Shown: positions 22,807 through 32,375 of the stretch, piece after piece
Layout of the letters: every line of letters starts with the position of its first letter
How positions within the stretch are numbered: the first letter of the stretch is position 1
Assembly (NCBI RefSeq): GCF_000519085.1
Contig: NZ_KI912577.1
Span: forward strand, 1,180,501 to 1,244,500
Direction of reading: 5' to 3'
From: Methylobacterium sp. 10
Lineage (GTDB): Bacteria; Pseudomonadota; Alphaproteobacteria; Rhizobiales; Beijerinckiaceae
Length of the DNA stretch: 64,000 bases
The notes under the pieces: generated by a model
Seen by the model: the letters and a program-made list of their open reading frames with translations, nothing else
The model's database searches: none
Told to the model about the DNA's origin: nothing
Made by a program: the position numbers and the translations under genes

Positions 22807-23277
22807 CTATCGGTCACGCCGGGTCAGCGCGGCGATCTCGGCTTCTTCCGCCGGGCTCAGCTTGGTCTCGTGATCCGCACGCCGGCGCGACAGCCGCCAG
22901 AGCCCGAAGACGCCGAGGCCGAGGGCCATGAGGGGCGTCAACCAGAGAAGAAGCGTGTGCAGGGCGAGGACGGGGCGCAGCAGCACGTATTCGCCGTAAC
23001 GGCCGACCACGTAATCCTGTACCTGCCGGTCGTCGTCCCCCGCTTTCAGTCGCTCCCGCACGATCAGCCGAAGATCCCGCGCCAGGGGCGCGTCGGAATC
23101 GTCGATGGACTGGTTCTGACAGACGAGGCACCGCAGGCCGGAGGAGATGTCGCGCGCCCGCGCTTCGAGCTTGGCGTCCGGCAGGACCTCGTCCGGCTGG
23201 ACGGCCAGGACTGTCCCCGACGAGCCGGCGAGCAGCATGAGGGCGACGAGCGCACGAGGGAGACGAGCCGCGCTCAT
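22807..23277 (-). CDS. ccmH: cytochrome c biogenesis protein CcmH
   Basis: CcmH is the membrane-anchored thiol-disulphide protein that keeps apocytochrome c reduced for haem ligation. The 156-residue protein has a signal/anchor at its N-terminus. The redox motif is [11 protein letters not shown] (Cys50, Cys53), followed by [19 protein letters not shown] and a C-terminal membrane segment ([19 protein letters not shown]). It overlaps ccmF by four bases (ATGA type) and ends the ccmI-ccmE-ccmF-ccmH operon (cycHJKL in rhizobial nomenclature). Confidence 0.95.
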   Translation of the reverse strand: MSAARLPRALVALMLLAGSSGTVLAVQPDEVLPDAKLEARARDISSGLRCLVCQNQSIDDSDAPLARDLRLIVRERLKAGDDDRQVQDYVVGRYGEYVLLRPVLALHTLLLWLTPLMALGLGVFGLWRLSRRRADHETKLSPAEEAEIAALTRRDR

Positions 23278-25283
23278 TCGGCCGGCGCCATGCTGCCGGG
23301 TAGCGCCTTGGCCTTCTCCTTCGCCCGCGCCGGCGCTCCCACCCGCATCCTGCGGTCGGTGAGGGACACCGCCCCGCCGAGCGCCATGACCACCGAGCCG
23401 AGCCAGATCAGCAGCACCAGGGGCTTGTAGTAGAGCCGCAGGCCGATGGCCCCGCCGGGGACCATCTCGCCGAGGCTGGCATAGACCTGGCTGACGCCGA
23501 CGGTGAGCAGGCCGGATTCCGTCACGTTCATCTTGCGGCTCGGATAGAACCGCTTGCCCGTCTCCACGGTGCCGACGAAGTCGCCGGCCGTGTTGCGGAT
23601 GGTGAGGAAGGCCGTCGTCTCCTCGTAATTCTCCCCCGTGCGCGGGCCGACGCGGTCGAGGGTCGCCGTATAGGGGCCGGAGGCGAGGGATTCACCCGGC
23701 CTTACCGTGCTCAGGGCTTCCGTGGCCCAACCTTGGGCGGCGATGCCGAGGACTACGATTCCGACGCCCGCATGGGCCAGCGCCGTGCCCCAGGCCGAGC
23801 GTGGCAGGCCGAGCGCCCGGCGCAGAACGGCGCCGGCCGTCCGCGCCCGGCTGTTGCCGTAGCCGCGGGCTCGCGACACGATCTCCATGGCCGAGCCGAC
23901 GATCAGGTAGGCGCCGAGGCCGATGCCGATGGGCGCCATCATCGGGCCGCCCCAGGTCCAGGCCAGCACGGCGAGGCCGACGACGAGGGCGACGCCCATG
24001 GCGGCGAACAGGCGCTGGGAGGCGGCGTGCACGTCGCCGCGCTTCCAGGCCAGGGTCTGGCCGAAAGGGACGATGAGGAGGAGCGGGATCGCCAGGGGAA
24101 TGAAGGTGTAGTTGAAGAAGGGCGGCCCCACCGAGATCTTCTCGGAGGTCAGGGATTCGAGGAGCAGCGGGTAGAGCGTGCCGACGAAGACCGTGGCGCA
24201 GGCGGCGGCGAGGAACAGGTTGTTCATCACCAAAGCGCCCTCGCGCGAGATCGGCGCGAACAGGCCACCCTGCCGCAGCATCGGCGCCCGCCAGGCGAAG
24301 AGGCTGAGCGAGCCGCCGATGAACAGGATCAGGATGGCGAGGATGAAGACGCCGCGCGTCGGGTCGGTGGCGAAGGAATGCACCGAGGTGAGGACGCCCG
24401 AGCGCACGATGAAGGTGCCGAGGAGCGACAGCGAGAAGGTGAGGATGGCGAGCAGCACCGTCCAGACCTTGAGCGCGTCACGCTTCTCCATGACCACGGT
24501 GGAATGGAGGAGCGCCGTGCCCGCGAGCCAGGGCATCAGCGAGGCGTTCTCCACCGGATCCCAGAACCACCAGCCGCCCCAACCGAGCTCGTAATAGGCC
24601 CAATAGGAGCCCATCGCGATGCCCAGGGTCAGGAAGCTCCAGGCGATCAGCGTCCAGGGCCGCACGGCGCGGGCCCAGACCGCGTCGATGCGGCCGTCGA
24701 TGAGTGCCGCGATGGCGAAGGCGAAGGTGATCGAGAAGCCGACATAGCCGACGTAGAGGAGCGGGGGATGGATCGCGAGGCCGAAATCCTGCAGCAGCGG
24801 ATTGAGGTCGTTGCCCTCGACCGGCGCCGGGCTCACCCGCATGAACGGGTTCGAGGTCGTGATGATGAACAGCACGAAGACGAAGGTGATAAGACCCTGG
24901 ACCGCCAGGGTGTTGGCGCGAAGGACCGGCGGGACCGAGTTCCGCGCCACGGCGACCAGGGCGCCGAACAGGGCCAGGATGAGGACCCAGAGCAGCATCG
25001 AGCCCTCGTGGTTCCCCCATACGCCCGAGAGCTTGTAGAGGAAGGGCTTGGCCGTATGCGAGTTCTCGATCACGTTCTGGACCGAGAAGTCCGAGGTGGC
25101 GTGGGCGTAGGTGAGTGCGCCGAACGAGAACAGGATGCAGGCGAAGGTGCCGAGCGCCGCCGGCGTCGCCACGGCGCGCAGGGCCGCGTCGCCCGAGCGG
25201 GCGGCCCAGACAGGCATCACCGCCTGGACCAGGGAAAGCGCCAGCGCCAGCGCCAGCGCGAAATGTCCGACCTCGATCAGCAC
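23274..25283 (-). CDS. ccmF: haem lyase subunit CcmF
   Basis: CcmF is the integral membrane haem lyase that receives haem from CcmE and attaches it to apocytochrome c in the periplasm. The 669-residue protein has about 15 membrane segments and the tryptophan-rich haem-handling motif [20 protein letters not shown]. Conserved loops such as [14 protein letters not shown] and the periplasmic C-terminal domain ([14 protein letters not shown]) are present. Length is within the family's 640-670 range. Confidence 0.96.
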   Translation of the reverse strand: MLIEVGHFALALALALSLVQAVMPVWAARSGDAALRAVATPAALGTFACILFSFGALTYAHATSDFSVQNVIENSHTAKPFLYKLSGVWGNHEGSMLLWVLILALFGALVAVARNSVPPVLRANTLAVQGLITFVFVLFIITTSNPFMRVSPAPVEGNDLNPLLQDFGLAIHPPLLYVGYVGFSITFAFAIAALIDGRIDAVWARAVRPWTLIAWSFLTLGIAMGSYWAYYELGWGGWWFWDPVENASLMPWLAGTALLHSTVVMEKRDALKVWTVLLAILTFSLSLLGTFIVRSGVLTSVHSFATDPTRGVFILAILILFIGGSLSLFAWRAPMLRQGGLFAPISREGALVMNNLFLAAACATVFVGTLYPLLLESLTSEKISVGPPFFNYTFIPLAIPLLLIVPFGQTLAWKRGDVHAASQRLFAAMGVALVVGLAVLAWTWGGPMMAPIGIGLGAYLIVGSAMEIVSRARGYGNSRARTAGAVLRRALGLPRSAWGTALAHAGVGIVVLGIAAQGWATEALSTVRPGESLASGPYTATLDRVGPRTGENYEETTAFLTIRNTAGDFVGTVETGKRFYPSRKMNVTESGLLTVGVSQVYASLGEMVPGGAIGLRLYYKPLVLLIWLGSVVMALGGAVSLTDRRMRVGAPARAKEKAKALPGSMAPAE

Positions 25284-25314
25284 GTCGGATTGTCCTTCCT
25301 CATCGTCATACCGG

Positions 25315-25839
25315 TCATCGTTCGCTGCGCCGTCCGAGATTCGGCTCGCCGTCGGCGGTCGTCACGCCCTCGGCGGCGCCTTTCCCGGCGGAGGCTCCTT
25401 TGGAGCTGCCTTCCTGCCACCGTCCCTGCGCCTTGAGCGCATCGGCGACCTCGCGGGGCATGTAGGATTCGTCGTGCTTGGCCAGCACGGTATCGGCGCG
25501 GAAGATGCCGCCCGGTTCGAGCCGCCCCTCGGCGACGATGCCCTGGCCTTCGCGGAACAGGTCCGGCAGCAGGCCGCGATACTGGACCTGGACCGTCGCG
25601 TTGGTATCGGTCACGGCAAAATCGATGTTCTGGTCCGGGCCGCGCTGGAGCGAGCCTTCCTTGACCAGCCCGCCGAGACGGAAGCGGGTGCCCGGCGCCA
25701 CGCCCTGGGCTGTGACTTCGGTGGGGGACCTGAAGAACACGATTGATCCGCTCATGGCGGACAGGATCAGGCCGAGGGCCAGGGCGAGCACGGCACCGCA
25801 GGCGGCGATCAGGATCAGGCGGCGGCTCTTGCGAGTCAC
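25315..25839 (-). CDS. ccmE: haem chaperone CcmE
   Basis: CcmE covalently binds haem and passes it to CcmF. A GTG start at 25839 gives 174 residues and is preceded by GGGACG; an ATG eleven codons upstream lacks such a site. One N-terminal membrane anchor ([19 protein letters not shown]) is followed by an OB-fold domain ([21 protein letters not shown]). The haem-binding HDESY motif contains His122 and Tyr126. The C-terminal tail is disordered and Gly/Ala rich. Confidence 0.95.
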   Translation of the reverse strand: MTRKSRRLILIAACGAVLALALGLILSAMSGSIVFFRSPTEVTAQGVAPGTRFRLGGLVKEGSLQRGPDQNIDFAVTDTNATVQVQYRGLLPDLFREGQGIVAEGRLEPGGIFRADTVLAKHDESYMPREVADALKAQGRWQEGSSKGASAGKGAAEGVTTADGEPNLGRRSER

Positions 25840-26014
25840 GAGTTTCGTCCCGTTTCTGTTCCGGCGCCTCATCGTTGGGCGCTGAGGAGACCCGGAATGG
25901 CAGATCCGGCTGTCCTGTCGTCTAGCGTGTATCGGGTTTCGGCCCCATGGCTTTCCGGGTCAAGGGCCGTGGCCGGGGCGGATTGTCAGGGGGCGTCCTG
26001 CGTCCCGGCCCGCA

Positions 26015-27544
26015 TCACGGCTTGTCGTCGCCGCCGCGCAGGCCGAGTTCCTGGGCGAGGATGTCGAGCTTCTCCATGGCGCGGGCATCCGGGCTGAGGG
26101 CCATGCGGCCGCGGTCGAGGGCATGGCTCGCCTGCTGGCGCTCGCCCAATACGCTGTACGAACGCACGAGACGCAGCCAATCATCCACCGTGCCGCCCTT
26201 CGAGGCGAGGCGCCGGTCGAGGCCGGCGACCATGCCGCGGATGGCCGCATCCCGCTCGGGCGCGGGCATCGCCTTCACGGCGGCCACGGCGGCATCCGTC
26301 CCGGCGCGCTCGGCCGCATCCGCGGCGGTCACCGTCGGCGCGGGCGCGGAGGCGAGGCCGAACTCGCGGGCGAGTTCGTCGAGCTTGGCGCCGGCCTCCG
26401 CATCGGTCCCGATCGCGGTCCGGGCCCGGTCGAGGGTCGCCTTCATTTTCTCGCGATCACCGAGCACGCCGTAGGACCGGACGAGCCGCACCCACTCGTC
26501 GGCGGTGCCGCCCTTCTCGGACAAGCGACGGTCGAGACCCTCCACCATGCCCCTGATCGCCGCGTCACGATTGGCGGCGGGCATCGCCTGGAGCGCGGCG
26601 GCGGCGCCCGCCTCGGGGGGCTTGGCCCGGGAGGCTTCCGGGCCGGCCACGTCGGGCTTGGTCGTCGCGGAGGGAGCCTCGCCTTGCAGGCGGGTCAGGG
26701 TCTCGCGGACCAGGGGCAGCCAGGGCGCATCGGCCGGAGCATTCTCCGTCAGCGCGGTCAGCCGCCGGATCGCGCCGGGGATGTCGCCTTCGAGTTCGGC
26801 GGCGCGCGCGAGATAGAAGCGCGGCTTGGCGGCGCCGGCATCGAGGCTCGCCGCGCGTTCGAAGATCTCTTTCGCGCGAGGCGTCACGGTTCCGTTGGCG
26901 CCGGCGACCAGGGCCTCTCCCCAATCGGAGAGGCGCTGCGGCGACTCGCCGAGCACGCGAGTCGCCGCCTCGTAGGCATGGGCCGCATCGTCGAAGCGTC
27001 CGAGGCGGACATAGACCGGTGCGAGCACCGACCAGCCGCGGCCATCGCTCGGATCGCTGGCGAGCCGTGCCTCGATCTGGCCGATGGCCTTGAGCATGTC
27101 CTGTCCGCCGGACTGCACCGCCTGCCGGTCGGAGGCCGTCTGGGACGGCATGTGCGGCGAGCCGTAGAGCCCGTAGGCGATGAGCGCCACGAGGGGGATC
27201 GTCGAGAGCGCGAAGGCCGAGGCCGCGCGACGCTGGCGCAGGGCCGGCTCGGCGATCCCGTCGGAGACGGATTCGGGGGTCTCGCGGCTGGCGCGCAGAA
27301 GGCGGCGGGCCGCCTCGGTGCGGGCGGCCTCGGCCTCACCGGGAGCGATCAGCCCCCGCGTCAGGTCGCGCTCGATCTCGCGGAGCTGATCTTCGTAGAA
27401 GCCGGTTTCGGTGGCGAGCGCTCCGGCCTGAGGCGGGGGAGCGGCGTCCGCCCGCCGTGCCTTCGACCACAGGGACATCGGCCAGAGCAGGGCCAGCACG
27501 GTGCCCCCCGTCATCACCGCCAGTATGAACCAGATCGCCGTCAT
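26015..27544 (-). CDS. ccmI: cytochrome c biogenesis protein CcmI (CycH)
   Basis: CcmI is a membrane-anchored apocytochrome c chaperone. The 509-residue protein has an N-terminal membrane segment (AIWFILAVMTGGTVLALLW) and a cytosolic leucine-zipper-like stretch (LREIERDLTRGLIAPGEAEA). After a second segment (SAFALSTIPLVALIAYGLY) comes a TPR-rich periplasmic domain. Its C-terminal part contains two copies of a repeat beginning RDAAIRGMV and ending RLVRSYxVLGxR. The duplication is a feature of the rhizobial proteins. It is the first gene of the ccm operon. Confidence 0.93.
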   Translation of the reverse strand: MTAIWFILAVMTGGTVLALLWPMSLWSKARRADAAPPPQAGALATETGFYEDQLREIERDLTRGLIAPGEAEAARTEAARRLLRASRETPESVSDGIAEPALRQRRAASAFALSTIPLVALIAYGLYGSPHMPSQTASDRQAVQSGGQDMLKAIGQIEARLASDPSDGRGWSVLAPVYVRLGRFDDAAHAYEAATRVLGESPQRLSDWGEALVAGANGTVTPRAKEIFERAASLDAGAAKPRFYLARAAELEGDIPGAIRRLTALTENAPADAPWLPLVRETLTRLQGEAPSATTKPDVAGPEASRAKPPEAGAAAALQAMPAANRDAAIRGMVEGLDRRLSEKGGTADEWVRLVRSYGVLGDREKMKATLDRARTAIGTDAEAGAKLDELAREFGLASAPAPTVTAADAAERAGTDAAVAAVKAMPAPERDAAIRGMVAGLDRRLASKGGTVDDWLRLVRSYSVLGERQQASHALDRGRMALSPDARAMEKLDILAQELGLRGGDDKP

Positions 27545-27720
27545 CTCACCCCGAACTTATGCCACACCATGTAAGCGCCGGACGGGTCCGAGCGCAGGGA
27601 CCGGTCCGGCGACACGGTGTCACGCGAACCTGTGCCGTTTCAGGCGACGCCGGCCCAAGCGGCATCCCCGCCTGAAACACCATTCGGGACGTTTCGCATA
27701 GTCCGGCGCTCATCCGGCGC

Positions 27721-29136
27721 TCATCCCGCGCTGGCATTCGGCGCGTCTCCGGGCACCTCGATCACGGCCCGGACGCCTCCGAGCGTCGCTTCCTCCAGGC
27801 GGAACCGGCCGCGATAGAGGGCGGCCAGATCGGCGACGATGGAAAGGCCGAGGCCCGAGCCCGGCTTGGTCTCGTCGAGCCGCCGGCCGCGGCCGAGCAC
27901 CGCCGCGCGGTCTTCCGGCTGCAGGCCCGGCCCGTCATCCTCGATGGAGACGAGGAGGTGGGGATAATGGTGCTCGCTCACCGTCTCCGCCCGGATCGAG
28001 ACCCGGCCGCGCGCCCATTTCGAGGCGTTGTCGACGAGGTTGCCGATCATTTCCTCGAAATCCTGGCGCTCGCCGCGAAAGCGCAGGCCCGGCGGCACGT
28101 GGACCTCGTAGGCGATGTCCTTGTCGCGATAGATCTTGCCGAAGGTACGCACGAGGCCCGCGAGGGCCGGCTCCACTTCGGTGGAGGTGCCGAGGGTGCC
28201 GGCCAAGGCCGCCGCCCGCGCCCGGTCGAGGTGGTAGTTCACCTGGTCGCGCATCACCGCCGCCTGCTCGCGGATCTTGAAGGCGAGGTCTTCCTGGGCG
28301 TCGCTGGCGCCGACCTCGTTGACGATGATCGACAGGGGCGTCTTCAGGGCGTGGGCGAGGTTGCCCACCTGGGTGCGCGCCCGTTCCAGGATCTCTCGGT
28401 TGGTCTCGATCAGCAGGTTCACCTCGCCGGCGAGGGGCGCGATGTCGCGGGGATACTCGCCGTCGATCCGGTCGGCCTCGCCCCGGCGGATCGCGCCCAA
28501 AGCCGTGCGGAGCTTGGCCAGGGGCGCCAGTCCGAAACGGATCTGCAGCAGGGTCGTCAGCGCCAGGAACAGGCCGAGCAGGCCGAACGTCACCATCAGC
28601 GAGAAGCGGAAGCGGCCGACATCGTTCTCGATCTCGTCGGCCGGGCCGGCGACACGCACGGTGTAGCGTCCCTCCTCGCCGAGATCGACGTCGCGCTCGA
28701 TGATGCGCAGGGGCCGGTCGTCCTGGGCCTTGCCGTAACCCTGGCGGATTTGGCCGATCCCGGCATTGTTGTCCGGGGTGCCCGCCGGCTTCAGGGGCAC
28801 GCCGACGAGGGAGCGGGAGGTGCGCAGGTCGCGCGGGCGCGCATCCGGCCGCCCCACCTGCCAGTACCAGCCCGAGAGCGGCAGGTCGAAGCGCGGGTCG
28901 CTCAGGTTGAAGGAGCGGCTCTCGGGATCGTTGGGCGAGACGAGGTCGGTGGCGAGGTTGTTGGCGTAGACGAGGAGCCGGCTGTCGAAGGAGCGTTCGG
29001 TGTTCTCGCGGTAGAGCGTGGTGAGGATCCAGGCCGCGATCAGCAGGATCGCCGAACTCGCGATCAGAGCGGAGCCCGCCAGGCGCACGGCGATGGAGCG
29101 CCGCCGGAACGGCAGCCAGGAGGGAAAGGCGGTCAT
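27721..29136 (-). CDS. sensor histidine kinase, PhoQ-like
   Basis: The kinase is 471 residues from ATG 29136. It has two membrane segments (LIASSAILLIAAWILTTLY and SLMVTFGLLGLFLALTTLL) flanking a periplasmic sensor. A HAMP region follows, then the H-box GNLAHALKTPLSIIVNE, the N-box GNLVDNASKWARG and the G-boxes DDGPGL and GSGLGLSIV. The partner response regulator lies upstream on the same strand, but 790 bases containing a vapBC pair on the opposite strand separate them. The kinase must therefore now use a read-through transcript or its own promoter. Confidence 0.9.
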   Translation of the reverse strand: MTAFPSWLPFRRRSIAVRLAGSALIASSAILLIAAWILTTLYRENTERSFDSRLLVYANNLATDLVSPNDPESRSFNLSDPRFDLPLSGWYWQVGRPDARPRDLRTSRSLVGVPLKPAGTPDNNAGIGQIRQGYGKAQDDRPLRIIERDVDLGEEGRYTVRVAGPADEIENDVGRFRFSLMVTFGLLGLFLALTTLLQIRFGLAPLAKLRTALGAIRRGEADRIDGEYPRDIAPLAGEVNLLIETNREILERARTQVGNLAHALKTPLSIIVNEVGASDAQEDLAFKIREQAAVMRDQVNYHLDRARAAALAGTLGTSTEVEPALAGLVRTFGKIYRDKDIAYEVHVPPGLRFRGERQDFEEMIGNLVDNASKWARGRVSIRAETVSEHHYPHLLVSIEDDGPGLQPEDRAAVLGRGRRLDETKPGSGLGLSIVADLAALYRGRFRLEEATLGGVRAVIEVPGDAPNASAG

Positions 29137-29233
29137 CTCGGCGTGGCGGTCATAGGGGCTATGCCCAGGTACACGAGAGGGGCCGGCAACGCGCGCTCCG
29201 CGAAGCATGGAGGTGGTGTAGACGGCCTGTCCA

Positions 29234-29245
29234 TATTATGTACAT
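29234..29245 (+). promoter_or_regulatory. candidate vapBC promoter and operator
   Basis: A TATTAT hexamer (29234-29239) overlaps the palindrome ATGTACAT (29238-29245), 24-30 bases before the vapB start. Autoregulation through a palindrome overlapping the -10 region is usual for vapBC operons. No convincing -35 is seen. Confidence 0.35.
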
Positions 29246-29268
29246 GTCTCGTGGAAGGGGAACGGACC

Positions 29269-29508
29269 ATGGCTCTTCATATTCGCGACGAAGAAGCGGA
29301 CCGCCTCGTGCGCCGTCTCGCTGAGCGCAAGCACATTTCACTGACGGACGCCATCAAGCTCGGCGTCGGCAACGAGCTCAAGCGCGAGGACGAGAAGCTT
29401 TCCTTGTGGGAGCGTATTCGTCCGATCCGGGAACGCATTGCCCAATCCCCCTCAACGGGTTTGGAGGCGGACAAAGCGTTCTACGACGAACTCAGTGGTG
29501 ACATCTGA
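29269..29508 (+). CDS. vapB: VapB-type antitoxin
   Basis: The 79-residue protein has the short N-terminal strand-helix-helix DNA-binding type of the PSK/VapB antitoxins (ALHIRDEEADRLVRRLAERKHISLTDAI). Its C-terminal tail is probably disordered and toxin-binding, ending AFYDELSGDI. The stop overlaps the vapC start (TGATG), the usual coupled arrangement. It binds and neutralises VapC and probably represses its own promoter. It lies inside the response-regulator/kinase operon on the opposite strand. Confidence 0.9.
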   Translation: MALHIRDEEADRLVRRLAERKHISLTDAIKLGVGNELKREDEKLSLWERIRPIRERIAQSPSTGLEADKAFYDELSGDI

Positions 29509-29912
29509 TGTACGTCGATTCCTCTGCGATCGTCGCGATGATGACCGACGAACCGGAAGGTCAAAGACTATCAGTGCATCTCGAAGCAGCAACTCACCGC
29601 TTCACGTCGGCGCTCGCCATATACGAAGCTGCGCTTGCCATCCGTCGCAAGCGGCTTCGGCCGATGGTGACGATCCAGGCCGATATCACGATGTTCTTGG
29701 ACGCGACGGATACACGGGTGGTTCCCGTTCCTGGCTCGGCGGCGGATCGGGCTCTGAGCGCCTTTGAACAATTTGGCAAAGGAACCGGCCATCCCGCTCA
29801 GCTGAACATGGGAGATTGCTTCTCCTACGCCATGGCGAATCTCCACGGCGTTCCTCTCCTCTTCAAGGGCCAGGATTTCATCCACACCGACATCGCGCAG
29901 GCTCCGGCCTGA
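29508..29912 (+). CDS. vapC: VapC-type PIN-domain toxin
   Basis: This 134-residue protein is a PIN-domain ribonuclease. The acidic active-site residues are Asp4 in YVDSSAIVAM, a Glu in ALAIYEAALA, Asp in LNMGDCFSYAMA and Asp in FKGQDFIHTDI. VapC toxins cleave specific RNAs, often tRNAs or the 23S sarcin-ricin loop, when released from VapB. The gene ends 13 bases before the convergent response-regulator stop. All four acidic positions are present, so the toxin looks intact. Confidence 0.92.
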   Translation: MYVDSSAIVAMMTDEPEGQRLSVHLEAATHRFTSALAIYEAALAIRRKRLRPMVTIQADITMFLDATDTRVVPVPGSAADRALSAFEQFGKGTGHPAQLNMGDCFSYAMANLHGVPLLFKGQDFIHTDIAQAPA

Positions 29913-29924
29913 ACCCCACCGAGG

Positions 29925-30602
29925 CTACACCCGAGGCGCGGGCTGGTTCGGGTCGACGAGGTAGCCGAGGCCGCGCACGGTCTGGATCAGGTCCACCGCG
30001 AGCTTCTTGCGCAGACGTCCCACGAAGACCTCGATCGTGTTGGAATCCCTGTCGAAATCCTGGTCGTAGAGATGCTCGGTCAACTCGGCGCGGGAGACCA
30101 CGCGGCCGGTATGGTGCATCAGGTAGGCGAGCAGGCGGTATTCGTGGCTCGTGAGCTTGATCGGGTTGCCGTCCACGTAGACGCGGCCCGAGCGGGTATC
30201 GAGCACGACCGGCCCGCAGGAGATCTGGCTCGTGGCATGGCCGGTGGCACGGCGCAGGAGCGCGCGCACGCGGGCCATCAGCTCCTCCATGTGGAAGGGC
30301 TTGGTCACGTAATCGTCGGCCCCGGCATCGAAGCCGTCGACCTTGTCCGACCAGCGGTCGCGGGCGGTGAGGATGATGACCGGCGTCTTGATGCCGGCGC
30401 GGCGCCATTTCTGCAGCACGGTGACGCCATCCGCCTTCGGCAGGCCCATGTCGAGGATGATCGCGTCGTAGGGCTCGCTCTCGCCGAGATAGGCGCCCTC
30501 TTCGCCGTCGAAGGCCTTGTCGGCGACGTAGCCGGCCTCCTCGAGTGCGTTGACCACTTGCCGGTTGATGTCCCGGTCATCCTCGACGACGAGCAGACGC
30601 AC
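29925..30602 (-). CDS. OmpR/PhoP-type response regulator
   Basis: The 225-residue protein has a receiver domain with the acidic pair (VEDDRDI), phosphoacceptor Asp in AIILDMGLPKADG and conserved Lys in YVTKPFHMEEL. A winged-helix DNA-binding domain follows (LTSHEYRLLAYLMHHTG, then NTIEVFVGRLRKKL). It resembles PhoP of the PhoPQ Mg/low-pH systems. The cognate kinase is most likely the 27721-29136 gene, from which it is separated by inserted vapBC. A PepSY-type small protein precedes it. Confidence 0.92.
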   Translation of the reverse strand: MRLLVVEDDRDINRQVVNALEEAGYVADKAFDGEEGAYLGESEPYDAIILDMGLPKADGVTVLQKWRRAGIKTPVIILTARDRWSDKVDGFDAGADDYVTKPFHMEELMARVRALLRRATGHATSQISCGPVVLDTRSGRVYVDGNPIKLTSHEYRLLAYLMHHTGRVVSRAELTEHLYDQDFDRDSNTIEVFVGRLRKKLAVDLIQTVRGLGYLVDPNQPAPRV

Positions 30603-30670
30603 TGCGATTCACTCCCAAGATGAGGCGGCGGTGAAGCCCCCGTCGCGGAGAACGATAGGCGCCCCCGCCT

Positions 30671-31045
30671 TTATTTGCCGATAACCCGCCCGGTGGTGGC
30701 ATCCACCAGCACGTGGACGAACTGTCCGTCGCGGCGCAAGGCCGTCAGGAGATAGGCGAGGCCGTCCTCGTACCGGCAGAGCCGGGCGCGCTGGATCTCG
30801 GCCCGGGAGATCACCGTCCGCGCGGCGCGGATCGCCGCCACCGGCTCGATCACCCGCTTGTCCGCCACCGCCTCGCGCAGGTCAGCCGGGCTGAGACAGC
30901 TCTCGCTCGGCGGGACCGGGTGCATGGGCGCCGAGACCTCGGCCGTTCCGGACGTCATCGTCCCCTCCGCCAGCGTGCGAATCGGCCCCGTCGCGAAGGC
31001 CGCGACGGTCAGGCCGATGAACAGCAGGGCGAGAAGGATGCGCAT
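30671..31045 (-). CDS. small exported PepSY-like protein
   Basis: From ATG 31045 the protein is 124 residues, with a signal peptide or anchor (MRILLALLFIGLTVAAFA). The PepSY-like region contains SRAEIQRARLCRYEDGLAYLLTALRRDG and ends VHVLVDATTGRVIGK, the typical strand of PepSY domains. Such proteins often sit upstream of PhoPQ-type pairs and may modulate the sensor. The gene precedes the response regulator on the same strand by about 70 bases. Confidence 0.78.
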   Translation of the reverse strand: MRILLALLFIGLTVAAFATGPIRTLAEGTMTSGTAEVSAPMHPVPPSESCLSPADLREAVADKRVIEPVAAIRAARTVISRAEIQRARLCRYEDGLAYLLTALRRDGQFVHVLVDATTGRVIGK

Positions 31046-31188
31046 GAGCTGAGTCAATGGTCGTCGGGCACTGAATGCGCCCTGAATGCGGGTTCGGTCG
31101 AGCCCCCTATCCGAACGATCGGATCATGGCGCGACATGCGGTGAGCGGGCAAGCGGATGGCGCGCCCTCCGGTTCCCCGACAGCGGCG

Positions 31189-31419
31189 TCACGAGGGGCC
31201 GGCGCGCTGCGCGACGAGGCGCTGCAGGGCGAGGCCGAGGAGGTGCTGGCGGTCGACATGGTCGAGGGCCACCCGGCACAGGTCTGTCATAGAGCGCTCG
31301 AAGCGGGTCTCGGCGGCCCGAAGGCGGCCGGAGGCGGCGCGCAGGCGCGAGGAGGATGGGAAGAGACGGGTCATCGGGGCGATCTCCGAGGGAGGGGCAC
31401 GCGAAGTGGGCCGCGTCAT
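31189..31419 (-). CDS. small hypothetical protein at the end of the GTA-like cluster
   Basis: A 76-residue frame overlaps the end of the preceding gene by four bases (ATGA). An internal ATG at 31374 would give about 61 residues. The sequence is helical and basic (RLRAAETRFERSMTDLCRVALDHVDRQ) with no recognisable domain. It is the last gene in the phage-like direction before the core genome. The coupled start is the only positive evidence. Confidence 0.4.
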   Translation of the reverse strand: MTRPTSRAPPSEIAPMTRLFPSSSRLRAASGRLRAAETRFERSMTDLCRVALDHVDRQHLLGLALQRLVAQRAGPS

Positions 31420-31766
31420 CGGCCCTCGGGGCGGGGTTCCGACAGGCGGCGCAGGATCTCGTCGAACTTCTCCCGCGCCCGCTCGTCGCTGCGGTCGACG
31501 CCGTGCGCGATCTCGCTCGCGAGACGGGAGAGGTCTTCGAGCACCCGCGTCCGGCTCTCGATGGCCAGCGCCACGGCGGAATTCGCCTGGGAGGCCCGTT
31601 CCAAGGCCGTCGCGGTGGCGCCGGCATCACCGATGCGGGCCTCCTGGGAGCGGCCCACCTCCCGGTGGAGGTGCAGGCAGGCCAAGCCGAGAAGCGTGGC
31701 GACGATCCAACCCGCGCCCTCTTCCGAGAACAGCAGGCGGGCGGCTTCGAGCGTGATCCTGTCCAT
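31416..31766 (-). CDS. small membrane protein of the lysis region, spanin- or holin-like
   Basis: The 116-residue protein has one N-terminal membrane segment (AGWIVATLLGLACLHL) followed by a long charged helix (ALERASQANSAVALAIESRTRVLEDLSRLASEI) likely to form a coiled coil. This layout is that of phage i-spanins (Rz-like). Position among the endolysin and a hydrophobic protein supports a lysis role. No sequence family is recognised, so this is inference from topology and context. Confidence 0.6.
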   Translation of the reverse strand: MDRITLEAARLLFSEEGAGWIVATLLGLACLHLHREVGRSQEARIGDAGATATALERASQANSAVALAIESRTRVLEDLSRLASEIAHGVDRSDERAREKFDEILRRLSEPRPEGR

Positions 31767-31803
31767 GGGAACCCTCTCTCTCCCGCTGCCCGCGGAGCGC
31801 GAC

Positions 31804-32328
31804 TCAGGTCGCCGACGCCCGGTCCCGGCCGGCCCGCAGGGCGTCGAGGGCGGGGGGCAGGGTGTTGCCGGTGGTGGCCTCCTCGTCGAGGGGCAGGCTG
31901 CGGAAGACCTTCTCCGCCAGCCCCTCCGCCCCGCCCGCCGCCGTCACCAGCCAGGCCGGCGCCTGGTCGAGCGCCCGCTGGACCGCCCGCGCGATCACCG
32001 CCGAACCCACCGGCACCGACAGAATCCGCCCGCGTACCGCGCCGGCGACCGCGTTGACCGCGTAATCGCCGACGTTGCGCACGAGGCGCTCGACGAGGGA
32101 GGTCGTGATCAGGACCTGCAACGGGCCTGCGATCCACGCCAATGCGGCGGTCGCGGCGGTGATCGCCAGGGGCACCAGGAAGGCGGTGATCAGTTGGGCC
32201 AGCGCAATCGCGCCGTCGCCCCAGGGCAGGAGGATGGCGGCATCCGTGGGCGAGGCCATGCAGGGCGAGGCGGCGCAGGAGGAGAGGAGCGCGGCAAGGA
32301 CGGTAAGGACGAGGGGCGAGGATTTCAT
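31804..32328 (-). CDS. hydrophobic exported protein, possible holin
   Basis: The 174-residue protein from ATG 32328 has a lipoprotein-like signal (VLTVLAALLSSCAASPC). Two further hydrophobic segments follow (ALAQLITAFLVPLAITAATAALAW and VLITTSLVERLV region). It lies directly after the endolysin gene. In Rhizobiales GTA and prophage clusters proteins of this kind occupy the holin position. The lipobox LLSSC suggests lipid attachment, which would be unusual for a holin, so the role is uncertain. Confidence 0.6.
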   Translation of the reverse strand: MKSSPLVLTVLAALLSSCAASPCMASPTDAAILLPWGDGAIALAQLITAFLVPLAITAATAALAWIAGPLQVLITTSLVERLVRNVGDYAVNAVAGAVRGRILSVPVGSAVIARAVQRALDQAPAWLVTAAGGAEGLAEKVFRSLPLDEEATTGNTLPPALDALRAGRDRASAT

Positions 32329-32375
32329 GGCGATCTCCGGGATGCGGCAGGGGGAGGGGACCGGGTTCTCCGGGT

